A stretch of 61,454 bases of DNA from Hyphomicrobiales bacterium. GTDB taxonomy: Bacteria > Pseudomonadota > Alphaproteobacteria > Rhizobiales > Rhizobiaceae. Position numbers and translations under genes: made by a program. The stretch spans positions 1-61,454 of the forward strand of contig JAFKJY010000059.1 in assembly GCA_017305835.1 (NCBI GenBank), in the 5' to 3' direction. The notes under the pieces are model-generated. The model made no database searches. It worked only from the letters and a program-made list of their open reading frames with translations, and was not told the origin of the DNA. Shown piece by piece: positions 51,855 to 61,454 of this stretch (position 1 is its first letter; each line of letters starts with the position of its first letter).

Positions 51855-52469
51855 TCAGGGCTTGTCCGCCGGCTTCACGGTGATGGCGGCCGCGGGCGGC
51901 TCGGGGGTTTCGGTCGACACGGCCGGGGCCGGCGGCGTCGGCCCGTCCGGCGCCTGCGGCGTGCTGTCGCCGAGATTGATGGAGATGCCGAAGATCTTCC
52001 ACTGGTGGTCGGCCGGTGCGAACAGCAGCTCGAAATTGAGCTGCTTGGGCACCGACGGGAAGAAGCCCGCCATGTGCAGCAGGCCGTTGGTCTCGATCTG
52101 CGGCAGCAAAGTGAGCTGCGGCTCCAGCACGGCGACGCCGGAGAGGTCGAGGCCCTGCTTGCGCTGGGCGGCGAAGATCTCGGCCAGCCGCGCGTCGGTG
52201 TTGACCTGGAAGCCCGGCGCGCCGAGGTCGCGCACCACGGTGTAGTTGCCGGTCCTGTTGGCCTGGTCGAGCGCCAGCAGCGCCGAGCGCACGAGGATCA
52301 GCACGCCGTTGCGGTCGATGTTGGCGGCCACAGGGCCGGCCGGCTTCGTCGCCGCCCGCGGCTCCTTCTTCGCCTGCGCCAGCGCGGGCGGGGCCGACAA
52401 CACGCCGGCGACGGCCGCGAGCAGGACGGCGGCGAGGCCGAGCCGGCGCAGGGTGCGAACACCGCTCAT
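51855..52469 (-). CDS. Secreted hypothetical protein
   Basis: 204 residues with a clear signal peptide (RTLRRLGLAAVLLAAVAGVLSAPPALAQA). The mature protein has an amphipathic NIDRNGVLILVRSALLALDQANRTGNYTVVRDLGAPGF segment, LLPQIETNGLLHMAGFFPSVPKQLNFELLF, and a Pro-rich tail. The middle resembles NTF2/SnoaL-like periplasmic proteins, but the match is not firm. It lies 20 bp before the first autotransporter gene on the same strand and may be its cotranscribed partner. Confidence 0.72.
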   Translation of the reverse strand: MSGVRTLRRLGLAAVLLAAVAGVLSAPPALAQAKKEPRAATKPAGPVAANIDRNGVLILVRSALLALDQANRTGNYTVVRDLGAPGFQVNTDARLAEIFAAQRKQGLDLSGVAVLEPQLTLLPQIETNGLLHMAGFFPSVPKQLNFELLFAPADHQWKIFGISINLGDSTPQAPDGPTPPAPAVSTETPEPPAAAITVKPADKP

Positions 52470-52489
52470 GGCAGGGTCATGCGGCGCGC

Positions 52490-53944
52490 CTACCAGGTCA
52501 GCATCAGGCCGGCGCGGCCGCCCACCGTGCCCTGGCCGGCGCCGACGCCGATGCCGCCATTGAGCTGGAAATGGTCGGACAGGCGGATGGCGGCCGTCCA
52601 GGCGAAGGCGTTCTGGCCCTGGAACGTGCCCCAGTTGATCGAGACGGCGTAGTTGGCGTCGCCCGGCAGCCCCGCCCCCGCCATGGCCAGCGCCATCGCG
52701 GTGCCCTCATAGGCCTTGTCCATGCCGCCCAGCACCGAGCTCTCCAGCGCGCCGACGCGGCTGTCGAGGCTGGCGATGTCGGCCGGACCGTAGTTCGAGA
52801 CGGCGAGGTTGCCGGCCTGATCGGAGGTGACGAAGCTGGTCGGACCGGTCTGCGCCGCGCGGCTCTGCGCCGAGGCGACGCCGGCCAGCGTGTAGGTGTT
52901 CGTCGCGGAACCGATGCTGACCTGATCGGCGCGCGTCGTCTTGACGTTCTGGCCGATGGCGACGGAGTTGTTGAAGGTCGCGCCGGCCCTGTCGCCGAGC
53001 GCGAGGGAATTCGCGCCCGAGGCGACCGCGCCGGCGCCGAAGGCCGAGGCGTTGGCGCCCGTCGCCAGCGTGCTAAAGCCGCTGGCGGTGGATCGCGCGC
53101 CGCTCGCATACGCGCTTGCGCCGAGGGCGGTGGAACTATCGCCCGTCGCTTGCGACGCCTCGCCGGTGGCGGTGGAATTATCGCCCGCCGCCGACGCCAG
53201 GACGCCGGTGGCGGTGGCGTTCGCACCCACCGCTTGCGAATTGGAACCTGTGGCGGTGGAGAGCGCCCCCGCAGCGATCGCCAACTCGCCGGTGGCGGTG
53301 GAAAAATCGTTCAACGCTTTCGCATAGGAACCCGTGGCGGTGGAGGCCGAGCCGGTCGCCTCCGCGCTCACACCGGCGGCGGTGGAAAAATCGCCCGTCG
53401 CATGCGCGTTCTGGCCGGTCGCGGTGGAATAAATGCCGGTCGCCTGCGCGTCCTGGCCGGTGGCGGTGGAATTGAGACCGGTCGCCTGAGCATTCTGGCC
53501 GGTCGCGGTGGATGAATCGCCCGTCGCCTGCGCACCCTCGCCGGTGGCGGTGGAATTAGCGCCGGTCGCACGCGCGCTCTTGCCGGTCGCTGTGGAACTG
53601 ACGCCGGTCGCCTCCGAGGACTCGCCGGTGGCGGTGGTGAAAAAGTCCGTCGCCTTCGCATCGTGACCGGTGGCGGTGGAATAGGGCCCCGACGCCTCCG
53701 CGTTCACGCCGACGGCGGTGGAATACATGCCGCTCGCCGTCGAGAGCGCGCCCCAGGCGATGGAGCTCGTACCCGTGGCCGTGCCCGCCACACAATTGGC
53801 GCATTGCGCCAGCGCCTGCGACGCGCCTGCCAGCATCGCAACCGTGGCGAGGACCACCGCCAGCGCGCCGAGCGTCAGCGCCCGCGCGCCGCCGCTGCGG
53901 CCCGCACCATCTCTCAAATCGAAGCCGTCGACGCACCGCCCCAT
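52490..53944 (-). CDS. Trimeric autotransporter adhesin (YadA-like), copy 1
   Basis: 484 residues. An N-terminal signal with a long basic lead (ARALTLGALAVVLATVAMLAG, cleavage near ALAQ) is followed by about 18 collagen-like 14-residue head repeats of the form STATGxxAxATGxx, a short neck/stalk (SLDSRVGALESSVLGG) and a C-terminal YadA-type beta-barrel anchor (AYEGTAMALAMAG...GLMLTW). ATG at 53944 is used; an upstream ATG at 53983 is possible. Three chains should form one outer-membrane adhesin. It is divergent from the LuxR gene at 54225. Confidence 0.88.
   Translation of the reverse strand: MGRCVDGFDLRDGAGRSGGARALTLGALAVVLATVAMLAGASQALAQCANCVAGTATGTSSIAWGALSTASGMYSTAVGVNAEASGPYSTATGHDAKATDFFTTATGESSEATGVSSTATGKSARATGANSTATGEGAQATGDSSTATGQNAQATGLNSTATGQDAQATGIYSTATGQNAHATGDFSTAAGVSAEATGSASTATGSYAKALNDFSTATGELAIAAGALSTATGSNSQAVGANATATGVLASAAGDNSTATGEASQATGDSSTALGASAYASGARSTASGFSTLATGANASAFGAGAVASGANSLALGDRAGATFNNSVAIGQNVKTTRADQVSIGSATNTYTLAGVASAQSRAAQTGPTSFVTSDQAGNLAVSNYGPADIASLDSRVGALESSVLGGMDKAYEGTAMALAMAGAGLPGDANYAVSINWGTFQGQNAFAWTAAIRLSDHFQLNGGIGVGAGQGTVGGRAGLMLTW
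52967..53743 (-). repeat. 42-bp coding repeats in autotransporter copy 1
   Basis: About 18 units of 42 bp encode the 14-residue head repeat; the plus strand shows GCCGGTGGCGGTGGA in most units. Units differ by several bases, so they are diverged rather than recently amplified. Their number can change by recombination and so alter adhesin length. Confidence 0.85.
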
Positions 53945-54166
53945 TTTTCGTCCCACTCCCGCAATTGTCCCGTCGCATGGCAAGCGCCGGACGACGCATC
54001 TCCGGATGTCACGGGACAGACTGCACCGAGGGAAAGATGAGTCGCGTCAGCCTTGAGGTTGACGTCCGCTGCAATCGGTCTTCGGTGTTGCACAGTTGCC
54101 GCAATCGGCCTTCGGCAGGACTTGGGATAGACTTCGGCAGGACAGTGAAAAGCGCCTTCCGAGCCG

Positions 54167-54196
54167 TTGACACATCGCCGGCGGAAAAAGACAGTG
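54167..54196 (+). promoter_or_regulatory. Conserved -35-like element before the LuxR gene
   Basis: TTGACA at 54167-54172 lies 53 bp before the GTG start, and the same TTGACA recurs at 57089-57094 at the matching place in the duplicated module. A weak -10 (GACAGT) follows after 17 bp. Conservation between the two copies is the main support. Confidence 0.4.
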
Positions 54197-54224
54197 AGCG
54201 CGCCTGACCAACTAGAGGCGTGTC

Positions 54225-55349
54225 GTGATCGGTTTCGATGCCGAGTTACTCTCGGCCATCATTTCGTGCATCTACGATGCGGCCCTGGACCCGCGCCTCT
54301 GGCCCGAGGCCATGCGGCGCGTCTGCGAATTCGCGGGCGGCGCCTCGGCGGTCATGTTCTGGCACGACATCGCGGATTCCGGCAGCGACGCCGTGCACGC
54401 CTACAACAGCGACCCGCACTGGACGCGGCTCTACAACGAGACCTACGCGCCGCTGAACCCCATCTTCCCCGCCGCGACCTTCCAGCGGGTCGGGTCCGTG
54501 ATGGCGGGGACCGATTACGTGCCGGCCGCAGAGATGCGCGAGACGCGCTTCTACAGGGAATGGCTCGCCCCCCAGGGCCTGACGGACGCGCTTGGCGTCG
54601 CTCTCGAGCGGGAGGCGACGCGCGCCGTCTTCCTCACGATCCAGTGGCACGGCCGCGAGATCGACGGCGAGGCGCGGGAGCGGCTCGGCCTGCTCGTCCC
54701 GCATCTCCTGAAGGCGGTCGCGATCGGACGGCTTTTCCTGAGGCAGCAGTCGAGGGAGGCCGCGCTCACCGATACGCTCGACCACGTCGAGGCCGGCGTG
54801 TTTCTCGTCGGCGGCGGCGGCCGCATCGTGCTCGCCAATGCGCGCGGGCAGGAGATGCTGGCGGACGCCACGCTCGTCGCGGAACGCGGCGGCGCGCTGC
54901 GGGCTGTCGCCGCGGAGGCCGACCGCGCCCTCCTCGACAGCTTGCGGGCGCTGCAGGACCGCGACGCGCGCGGCGCCGCGCGCCGCGTGGCGATCCAGCT
55001 CTCGGACGATCCGGAACGGAACTGGACCGCAAGCGTGCTGCCGCTGACCGATGGCAACCGCCGCAAGGCCGGCAGCGCCTACGAGGCGGTCGCCGCCGTC
55101 TTCGTGCGCGGCTCGTCGCTCGCGGACAAGACCCCGCTCGAGACCCTGATGCAGCTCTACCGCCTGACGGCGGGCGAGATCCGCGTCGTCGCCGCGGTGC
55201 TGCGAACCGACCGCCTCGACGACATCGCGGCCGCGCTCGGAATTTCGCGGGCGACGGTCAAGACCCATCTCAACCGGGTCTACCGCAAGTGCGGGGTCAC
55301 GGGTCAGGGCGGGCTGATCCGCCTGGTCTCGGAGCTCGCCGGCGGCTGA
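54225..55349 (+). CDS. LuxR-family transcriptional regulator paired with the autotransporter
   Basis: 374 residues beginning with GTG after AGAGGCG. A large N-terminal sensor-like region (PAS-like VEAGVFLVGGGGRIVLANARGQEML near 187-211) precedes the C-terminal LuxR helix-turn-helix: [51 protein letters not shown]. It is divergent from the autotransporter with a 280-bp gap. It probably controls adhesin production in response to an unknown signal. Confidence 0.88.
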   Translation: MIGFDAELLSAIISCIYDAALDPRLWPEAMRRVCEFAGGASAVMFWHDIADSGSDAVHAYNSDPHWTRLYNETYAPLNPIFPAATFQRVGSVMAGTDYVPAAEMRETRFYREWLAPQGLTDALGVALEREATRAVFLTIQWHGREIDGEARERLGLLVPHLLKAVAIGRLFLRQQSREAALTDTLDHVEAGVFLVGGGGRIVLANARGQEMLADATLVAERGGALRAVAAEADRALLDSLRALQDRDARGAARRVAIQLSDDPERNWTASVLPLTDGNRRKAGSAYEAVAAVFVRGSSLADKTPLETLMQLYRLTAGEIRVVAAVLRTDRLDDIAAALGISRATVKTHLNRVYRKCGVTGQGGLIRLVSELAGG

Positions 55350-55403
55350 CCGGTATGCGGTCGCCGGAACGCTGCGCGAAACCGGCCGCCCGCGGGAAGC
55401 TTC

Positions 55404-56888
55404 TCAATTCAGGGTCCACGAGAAGCCGGCGCCAACCCCCATGTCGCCGGTCTGCGGGACGCCGCTGACGGAGGCGTTGAAGCGGAACGAGTTGCTCGCC
55501 GCATAGCCGACGCCGAAGGAGAGCCCGGTCATGCCCTTGAAGTAGCCCAAGCCGCCGGCGACGGAGAGCTTGCCCGGCGTGTCGTCGAAGCGCATGCTGG
55601 CGGCCGCCAGCGCCAGCGCCGTGCCGCTGCGCGCCTCGGCGAGGTTGCGGGCCATGTTCGCGCCAATGTTGGCGGCGCTGTTCTCCAGCGTCGTGACGCG
55701 GCTGTCGAGCCCGGCGATGTCGGTCGGCCCGTAATTCGAGACGGCGAGGTTGCCGGCCGCGTCGGAAGTGGTGAAATAGGTCGGCCCGGTCTGCGCGGCG
55801 CGGCTCTGCGCCGAGGCGATGCCGGCCAGCGTGTAGGTGTTGCTCGCCGTGCCGACCATCACCTGATCGGCGCGCGTGGTGGCGACGCCTTGGCCGAGGG
55901 CCATCGAATTGGCGAAGCCGGCCGTCGCACCCCGCCCGAGCGCGGTGGCGTTGTCGGCCGTCGCCTGCGCGCCGACGCCGGTGGCAGTGGAACCGGTGCC
56001 GGTCGCATGCGCGCCGACGCCGGTGGCGGTGGAAAAGTCGCCGGTCGCCCACGCTGCGCCGCCGGTGGCGGTGGATGAAACGCCGGTCGCCTGCGCTGCG
56101 ATGCCCGTGGCAGTAGACGTGGTGCCGGTCGCATGCGCACTCTCGCCGGTGGCGGTGGATTGCGCGCCGGTCGCATGCGAACTCGCGCCGGTGGCGGTGG
56201 ATTGTACGCCGGTCGCGAGTGCATTGACGCCGGAGGCGGTGGCGAAATTGTCGGTCGCCTGCGCCCCCTCACCGGTGGCGGTGGAGAAATCGCCGGTCGC
56301 CTGCGCACTCTCGCCGGTGGCGGTGGACTGCGCGCCGGTCGCCTGCGCGCCCTGACCGGTGGCGGTGGAGAAACCGCCGGTCGCTTGCGCACCTTCGCCG
56401 GTGGCGGTGGATTGCACGCCGGTCGCATGCGCGCCGACGCCGGTGGCGGTAGAAAAATCGCCCGTCGCCCACGCTGCGCCGCCGGTGGCGGTGGAATAGA
56501 TGCCCAGCGCCTGCGCCTCATGGCCGGTGGCGGTGGAATTGAGGTTGGTCGCCCACGCCTGGACGCCGGTGGCTGTGGATGAATCGCCGGTCGCATGCGC
56601 ACCCTCGCCGGTGGCGGTGGATTCAAAGCCGGTCGCCTGCGCGTTGACGCCGATAGCCGTGGAATTCGTGTCGCTCGCCACCGAGCCCGTGCCCCAGGCA
56701 CTGGCGTTCGAGCCCGACGCATCGCCCGGCACGCAATCGGCGCATGCCGCCAACGCCTGCGGCGTGCCTGCGGCCAGCATCGCAGCCGTGGCGAGGCCCA
56801 CCGCCAGCGCGCCGAGCGTCAGCGCCCGCGCGCCGCCGCGGCGGCCAGCGCCATGCCTCACATCAAAACCGTCGACGCCCCGCCCCAT
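55404..56888 (-). CDS. Trimeric autotransporter adhesin (YadA-like), copy 2
   Basis: 494 residues with the same signal region as copy 1 (ARALTLGALAVGLATAAMLAAG), about 18 repeats of 14 residues, a conserved transition (TYTLAGIASAQSRAAQTGPT), neck (GLDSRVTTLENS) and a YadA-type barrel ending FSWTLN. The transition is nearly identical to copy 1, but the anchors differ, with little similarity after the neck. It is convergent with the LuxR gene (54-bp gap, no clear terminator) and divergent from the LuxR remnant. Confidence 0.88.
   Translation of the reverse strand: MGRGVDGFDVRHGAGRRGGARALTLGALAVGLATAAMLAAGTPQALAACADCVPGDASGSNASAWGTGSVASDTNSTAIGVNAQATGFESTATGEGAHATGDSSTATGVQAWATNLNSTATGHEAQALGIYSTATGGAAWATGDFSTATGVGAHATGVQSTATGEGAQATGGFSTATGQGAQATGAQSTATGESAQATGDFSTATGEGAQATDNFATASGVNALATGVQSTATGASSHATGAQSTATGESAHATGTTSTATGIAAQATGVSSTATGGAAWATGDFSTATGVGAHATGTGSTATGVGAQATADNATALGRGATAGFANSMALGQGVATTRADQVMVGTASNTYTLAGIASAQSRAAQTGPTYFTTSDAAGNLAVSNYGPTDIAGLDSRVTTLENSAANIGANMARNLAEARSGTALALAAASMRFDDTPGKLSVAGGLGYFKGMTGLSFGVGYAASNSFRFNASVSGVPQTGDMGVGAGFSWTLN
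55908..56663 (-). repeat. 42-bp coding repeats in autotransporter copy 2
   Basis: About 18 units of 42 bp. A block at about 55999-56075 recurs nearly identically at 56419-56495, exactly 420 bp (10 units) away, encoding GGAAWATGDFSTATGVGAHA in both places. This indicates internal duplication or gene conversion after the units had diverged. Confidence 0.85.
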
Positions 56889-57149
56889 ATTTCGCCCTGC
56901 TCCCGCAATTGTCCCGTCACATGACAAGCGCCGGACGACGCATCTCCGGATGTCACAGGGCAGATTGCACCGCGGGGAAGATGAGTCGCGTCAGCCCCGA
57001 GGTTGACGCCCGCGACAATCGGTCCTCGGTGTTGCACGATTGCCGCAATCGACCTTCGGCAGGACAGCAAAAAGCGCCTTCCGGACCGTTGACACGGCGC
57101 CGGCGGAAAATGACGGTGACCGCACCTGAGCGGCAACTGAGGGCGTGTC

Positions 57150-58848
<1,699 letters not shown>

Positions 58849-58851
58849 ACG

Positions 58852-59775
58852 ATGCCCCGCATGACGATGATCGAGGCGATCCGCTCGGCGATGGACGTCT
58901 CCATGGGCCGCGACGGCAGCGTGGTCGTGTTCGGCGAGGACGTCGGCTATTTCGGCGGCGTCTTCCGCGCCACCGCCGGCCTGCAGCAGAAATACGGCCG
59001 CAACCGCTGCTTCGACACGCCGATCTCCGAGCTCGGCATCGTCGGCACGGCGATCGGCATGGCCGCCTACGGCCTGCGCCCCTGCGTCGAGGTGCAGTTC
59101 GCCGACTACGTCTACCCGGCCTACGACCAGATCGTCTCGGAGGCCGCGCGGCTGCGCTACCGCTCGGCCGGCCAGTTCACCTGCCCGATCGTCATCCGCA
59201 TGCCGACCGGCGGCGGCATCTTCGGCGGCCAGACCCACAGCCAGAGCCCCGAGGCGCTGTTCACCCATGTCAGCGGCCTCAAGGTCGTCGTGCCGTCCAA
59301 TCCGCGCGACGCCAAGGGCCTGCTGATCGCGGCGATCGAGGACCCCGACCCGGTGATCTTCCTGGAGCCGAAGCGGCTCTACAACGGCCCCTTCGACGGC
59401 CATCACGAGAAGCCGGTCACGCCCTGGTCGAAGCACCCGCTCGGCGAGGTCGAGGACGGCCAGTTTTCCGTTCCGCTAGGCCGGGCGGCCATCCGGCGCG
59501 AGGGCGCGGACGTCACCGTGCTCGCCTACAGCACGATGGTCCATGTCGCGGAAGCCGCTGCCGCCGATACCGGCATCGACGCCGAGATCATCGATCTTCG
59601 GACCCTGCTGCCGCTCGACCTCGAGACGATCGTCGCGTCGGTGGAAAAGACCGGCCGCTGCGTCGTCGTCCACGAGGCGACGCTGACGTCCGGCTTCGGC
59701 GCCGAGCTCGCCGCGCTGGTGCAGGAACATTGCTTCTTCCACCTCGAAGCCCCGGTCGCCCGCGTCGAGACCTGA
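58852..59775 (+). CDS. bkdA2: Branched-chain 2-oxoacid dehydrogenase E1 beta subunit, C-terminally truncated
   Basis: 307 residues: MTMIEAIRSAMDVSM, VFGEDVGYFGGVFRATAGL, CFDTPISELGIVGTAIGMA, RMPTGGGIFGGQTHSQSPEALF and EATLTSGFGAELAALVQEHCFFHLEAPVARVET. Family members run to about 337 residues, and after PVARV they continue with a conserved TGWDTPYPH-type segment. Here the frame turns to ET-stop, and about 30 residues are lost. The normally following E2 (lipoamide acyltransferase) gene is absent. The break coincides with a change in sequence character (see the junction at 59755). Confidence 0.85.
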   Translation: MPRMTMIEAIRSAMDVSMGRDGSVVVFGEDVGYFGGVFRATAGLQQKYGRNRCFDTPISELGIVGTAIGMAAYGLRPCVEVQFADYVYPAYDQIVSEAARLRYRSAGQFTCPIVIRMPTGGGIFGGQTHSQSPEALFTHVSGLKVVVPSNPRDAKGLLIAAIEDPDPVIFLEPKRLYNGPFDGHHEKPVTPWSKHPLGEVEDGQFSVPLGRAAIRREGADVTVLAYSTMVHVAEAAAADTGIDAEIIDLRTLLPLDLETIVASVEKTGRCVVVHEATLTSGFGAELAALVQEHCFFHLEAPVARVET

Positions 59776-59790
59776 TCCGCGGACCGATGT
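59755..59790. other. Probable junction to actinobacterial-like DNA
   Basis: Left of this interval the E1-beta reading frame and Hyphomicrobiales-type genes run normally. Right of it come only genes of actinobacterial character. E1-beta similarity stops at about 59765 within a conserved block. The exact base cannot be set because short shared bases (CGTCGA) may lie at the join. No insertion-sequence end or repeat is visible. An assembly chimera, sample contamination or recent insertion are the possible causes. Confidence 0.7.
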
Positions 59791-59845
59791 CGGGGCGGGT
59801 GCGTAAGGTGGCCGTGTCGTCGTCGAAGATCCGTCCGGAGGATGC

Positions 59846-60454
59846 ATGTCACGTGTGATCGCCACCATGTCCGTGTCGCTCGACGGGTTCGGTGCGCGCG
59901 AGCATCAGACCCTCGAGCAGCCGATGGGCGACATCCCGCCCGGCTCGCTGCACCGGTGGATGTTCGAGACGCCGGACGAGAACCGCGCTGAGATCGACGC
60001 CATCGTCGACGCCGGGGCCTTCGTCATGGGCCGCAACATGTTCGGGCCGATCCGTGGTGAGTGGTCGGGCGACTGGGACGGCTGGTGGGGCCCCGAGCCG
60101 CCGTATCACGCGCCGGTCTTCGTGCTCACCCATCACCCGCGCGAGCCGCTCGAGATGGCCGGGGGCACCACCTTCCACTTCGTGACCGACGGCATCGAGG
60201 CGGCACTGGAACGCGCGAAGGCTGCCGCGGGCGACCGCGACGTGCACATCGCCGGTGGCGTGTCGACCACGAACCAGTACCTCGCCGCCGGTCTCGTGGA
60301 CGAGCTGATGCTCCAGATCTCTCCCTTCCTCCTCGGGCACGGGCTGCGGCTGTTCGACGGCATCGGGCCCGTGCCGCTCGAGCTGCTCTCGTCGCGCGGT
60401 GCCTCGCTCGTCACCCACGCGCATTACCGCGTCGTGCGCGACGTCGCGGGCTGA
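59846..60454 (+). CDS. Dihydrofolate reductase/RibD C-terminal-like protein
   Basis: 202 residues: [14 protein letters not shown] at the start, [29 protein letters not shown] and [39 protein letters not shown], the pattern of the RibD_C/DHFR-like family. The strings and the local sequence resemble Microbacteriaceae homologues more than rhizobial ones. The function is likely an NADPH-dependent reductase of unknown substrate. Confidence 0.87.
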   Translation: MSRVIATMSVSLDGFGAREHQTLEQPMGDIPPGSLHRWMFETPDENRAEIDAIVDAGAFVMGRNMFGPIRGEWSGDWDGWWGPEPPYHAPVFVLTHHPREPLEMAGGTTFHFVTDGIEAALERAKAAAGDRDVHIAGGVSTTNQYLAAGLVDELMLQISPFLLGHGLRLFDGIGPVPLELLSSRGASLVTHAHYRVVRDVAG

Positions 60455-60475
60455 GGCCCCGCCGGGGAGCCGGCC

Positions 60476-60513
60476 GGAGCGGGGCTGCGGGAGCGGGGTC
60501 TGCGGGAGCGGGG
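60476..60513 (+). repeat. Short GC-rich direct repeat
   Basis: Two and a half tandem copies of a 14-15 bp unit (GGAGCGGGGCTGCG type) lie in the 82-bp gap before the DUF2200 gene. They are of the simple type common in actinobacterial intergenic DNA. Confidence 0.5.
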
Positions 60514-60536
60514 AGGTCGCGAGTACCGTGGCAGGC

Positions 60537-60884
60537 ATGGGCCACCGGATCTTCACGATGAGCTTCGGGTCGGTGTATCCGCTCTATGTCGCGAAGCTGG
60601 AGCGGAAGGGCCGCACTCGCGCCGAGCTCGACGAGGTGATCGGCTGGCTCACCGGGTTCGACGAGTCCGCGATCCGCGAGCGCGTCGCCGACGGCACCAC
60701 GTTCGAGCAGTTCTTCGCCGGCGCGACGCTCAACCCTGACGCGGCGCTCATCACGGGTGTGATCTGCGGCGTCCGGGTCGAGGAGATCGACGATCCGCTG
60801 ATGCAGAAGATCCGCTACCTCGACAAGCTCGTCGACGAGCTGGCCCGCGGGAAGGCGATGGACAAGGTGCTGCGCAGCGCGTGA
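60537..60884 (+). CDS. DUF2200-family protein
   Basis: 115 residues: [38 protein letters not shown], then [55 protein letters not shown]. The YPLYVxKxxRKGR start is characteristic of DUF2200. The role is unknown. ATG at 60537 is chosen as the family start, though the frame is open further upstream. Confidence 0.88.
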   Translation: MGHRIFTMSFGSVYPLYVAKLERKGRTRAELDEVIGWLTGFDESAIRERVADGTTFEQFFAGATLNPDAALITGVICGVRVEEIDDPLMQKIRYLDKLVDELARGKAMDKVLRSA

Positions 60885-60925
60885 CGACGGCGCTCGGTGT
60901 CGTCGGCGCGGGGTAGCGTGAACGG

Positions 60926-61454
60926 GTGCCCGCCGATCCGACCTCTCTGAGCGCACGGGCCCAGCTCGCCGCCCTCGGGGCGCGTGCTGCCGACGACGGC
61001 GGCTTCGCGACCCTCCGCGACCTGCCCGCGATCGATTGCGGTCGTCCGGCCGCCATCCTCATCCTCTTCGGTGTGCTGGATCGGCTCGAGAGCGACCACG
61101 ACGCCCGGGCGGCGGCGGTGTCGCGCGATCTCGACGTGCTGCTCCTGGCGCGGGCGGCGACGCTTCGCTCCCACCCCGGCCAGGTCGCCTTCCCCGGCGG
61201 CCGCATCGATCCCGGCGACGACGGGCCCGTGGGCGCGGCGCTGCGGGAGGCGTGGGAGGAGACCGGACTGGACCCCGCCGGCGTCGAGGTGCTCGGCACG
61301 CTCGCGGACGTGCCCCTCGAGTACTCGCGACACCTCGTGACGCCGGTGCTCGGCTGGTGGCGGCATCCGTCGCCCGTGCGCGTCGTCGACGAGGCGGAGT
61401 CCGCGGACGTCTTCCGTGCCCCCGTGGCCGACCTGCTGGATCCGGCGCACCGCG
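60926..61454 (+). CDS. NUDIX hydrolase, CoA pyrophosphatase type (3' end outside window)
   Basis: The frame runs open from GTG at 60926 to the window end (176 residues). The Nudix box is GGRIDPGDDGPVGAALREAWEETGL, preceded by LRSHPGQVAFPGG, the CoA-pyrophosphatase signature. VLLLARAATLRSHPGQVAFPGG is typical of actinobacterial members. It would hydrolyse CoA or related nucleotides to phosphopantetheine plus 3',5'-ADP. Confidence 0.85.
   Translation, partial: MPADPTSLSARAQLAALGARAADDGGFATLRDLPAIDCGRPAAILILFGVLDRLESDHDARAAAVSRDLDVLLLARAATLRSHPGQVAFPGGRIDPGDDGPVGAALREAWEETGLDPAGVEVLGTLADVPLEYSRHLVTPVLGWWRHPSPVRVVDEAESADVFRAPVADLLDPAHR

Noticed and set aside
52967..53743. CRISPR-like periodic repeats
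   Set aside because: The 42-bp periodicity is within an open frame and encodes the STATG head repeats of an autotransporter; there are no unique spacers of constant length and no cas genes.

Overview
The window is GC-rich (roughly two-thirds G+C) and, for its first ~59.7 kb, reads as chromosome of a metabolically versatile alphaproteobacterium, probably of the Hyphomicrobiales (Mesorhizobium/Phyllobacteriaceae-like). The reasons are a PcaR-pcaIJ arrangement, many SDR, FAH and extradiol enzymes, ABC importers, and rhizobial-type palindromic intergenic repeats. No rRNA, tRNA, transposase, phage gene or CRISPR array was seen. The last ~1.7 kb (from about 59.76 kb) looks actinobacterial (Microbacterium-like) and begins where an E1-beta gene is cut short, so a chimeric junction or recent insertion is likely.

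Region 1 (1-24.4 kb) is an aromatic-type catabolic island. It holds a TetR regulator, five SDR/epimerase-type dehydrogenases, a HisD-family dehydrogenase, a decarboxylase-type amidohydrolase, two paralogous FAH-type hydrolases, a cyclase-family hydrolase, and an FAD aromatic hydroxylase next to a C-C hydrolase-like alpha/beta hydrolase. It also has a LigAB-type (class III) and a VOC-type (class I) extradiol dioxygenase, a small Rieske protein, an FMN reductase, a phytoene-desaturase-like flavoenzyme coupled to an 84-aa protein, and an MFS carrier. Seven 16-bp inverted repeats of the form TTRGTYGRNYGACCAA (two with one mismatch, one with three) lie 20-100 bp before the first genes of its operons. 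This points to one dispersed regulon, most simply under the TetR protein at 403-1113.

Region 2 (24.4-34.2 kb) pairs a LysR regulator, a saccharopine-dehydrogenase-like enzyme and an amino-acid ABC importer (minus strand) with a divergent operon. That operon encodes a three-subunit FAD/2Fe-2S amino-acid oxidase, an aldehyde dehydrogenase and a DapA-family enzyme, which resembles the D-hydroxyproline route.

Region 3 (34.2-51.8 kb) is a run of 14 closely spaced minus-strand genes downstream of a divergent PcaR-type IclR regulator: pcaI, pcaJ, a TMADH/FadH-like flavoenzyme, a MalY-like PLP enzyme, a DAO-family oxidase, OsmC, a Dpp-type importer with a fused double ATPase, a Pht5-like decarboxylase homologue, an NAD(P)-binding protein, an acetoacetate-decarboxylase-like protein and a molybdopterin oxidoreductase.

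Region 4 (51.8-57.6 kb) has a secreted hypothetical protein and a tandem duplication of a divergent trimeric autotransporter/LuxR module. The second LuxR copy is reduced to a frameshifted remnant by a 937-bp deletion.

Region 5 (57.6-59.8 kb) carries E1-alpha and a 3'-truncated E1-beta of a branched-chain 2-oxoacid dehydrogenase. Region 6 (59.8-61.45 kb) carries a RibD/DHFR-like protein, a DUF2200 protein and a partial NUDIX CoA pyrophosphatase of actinobacterial character.
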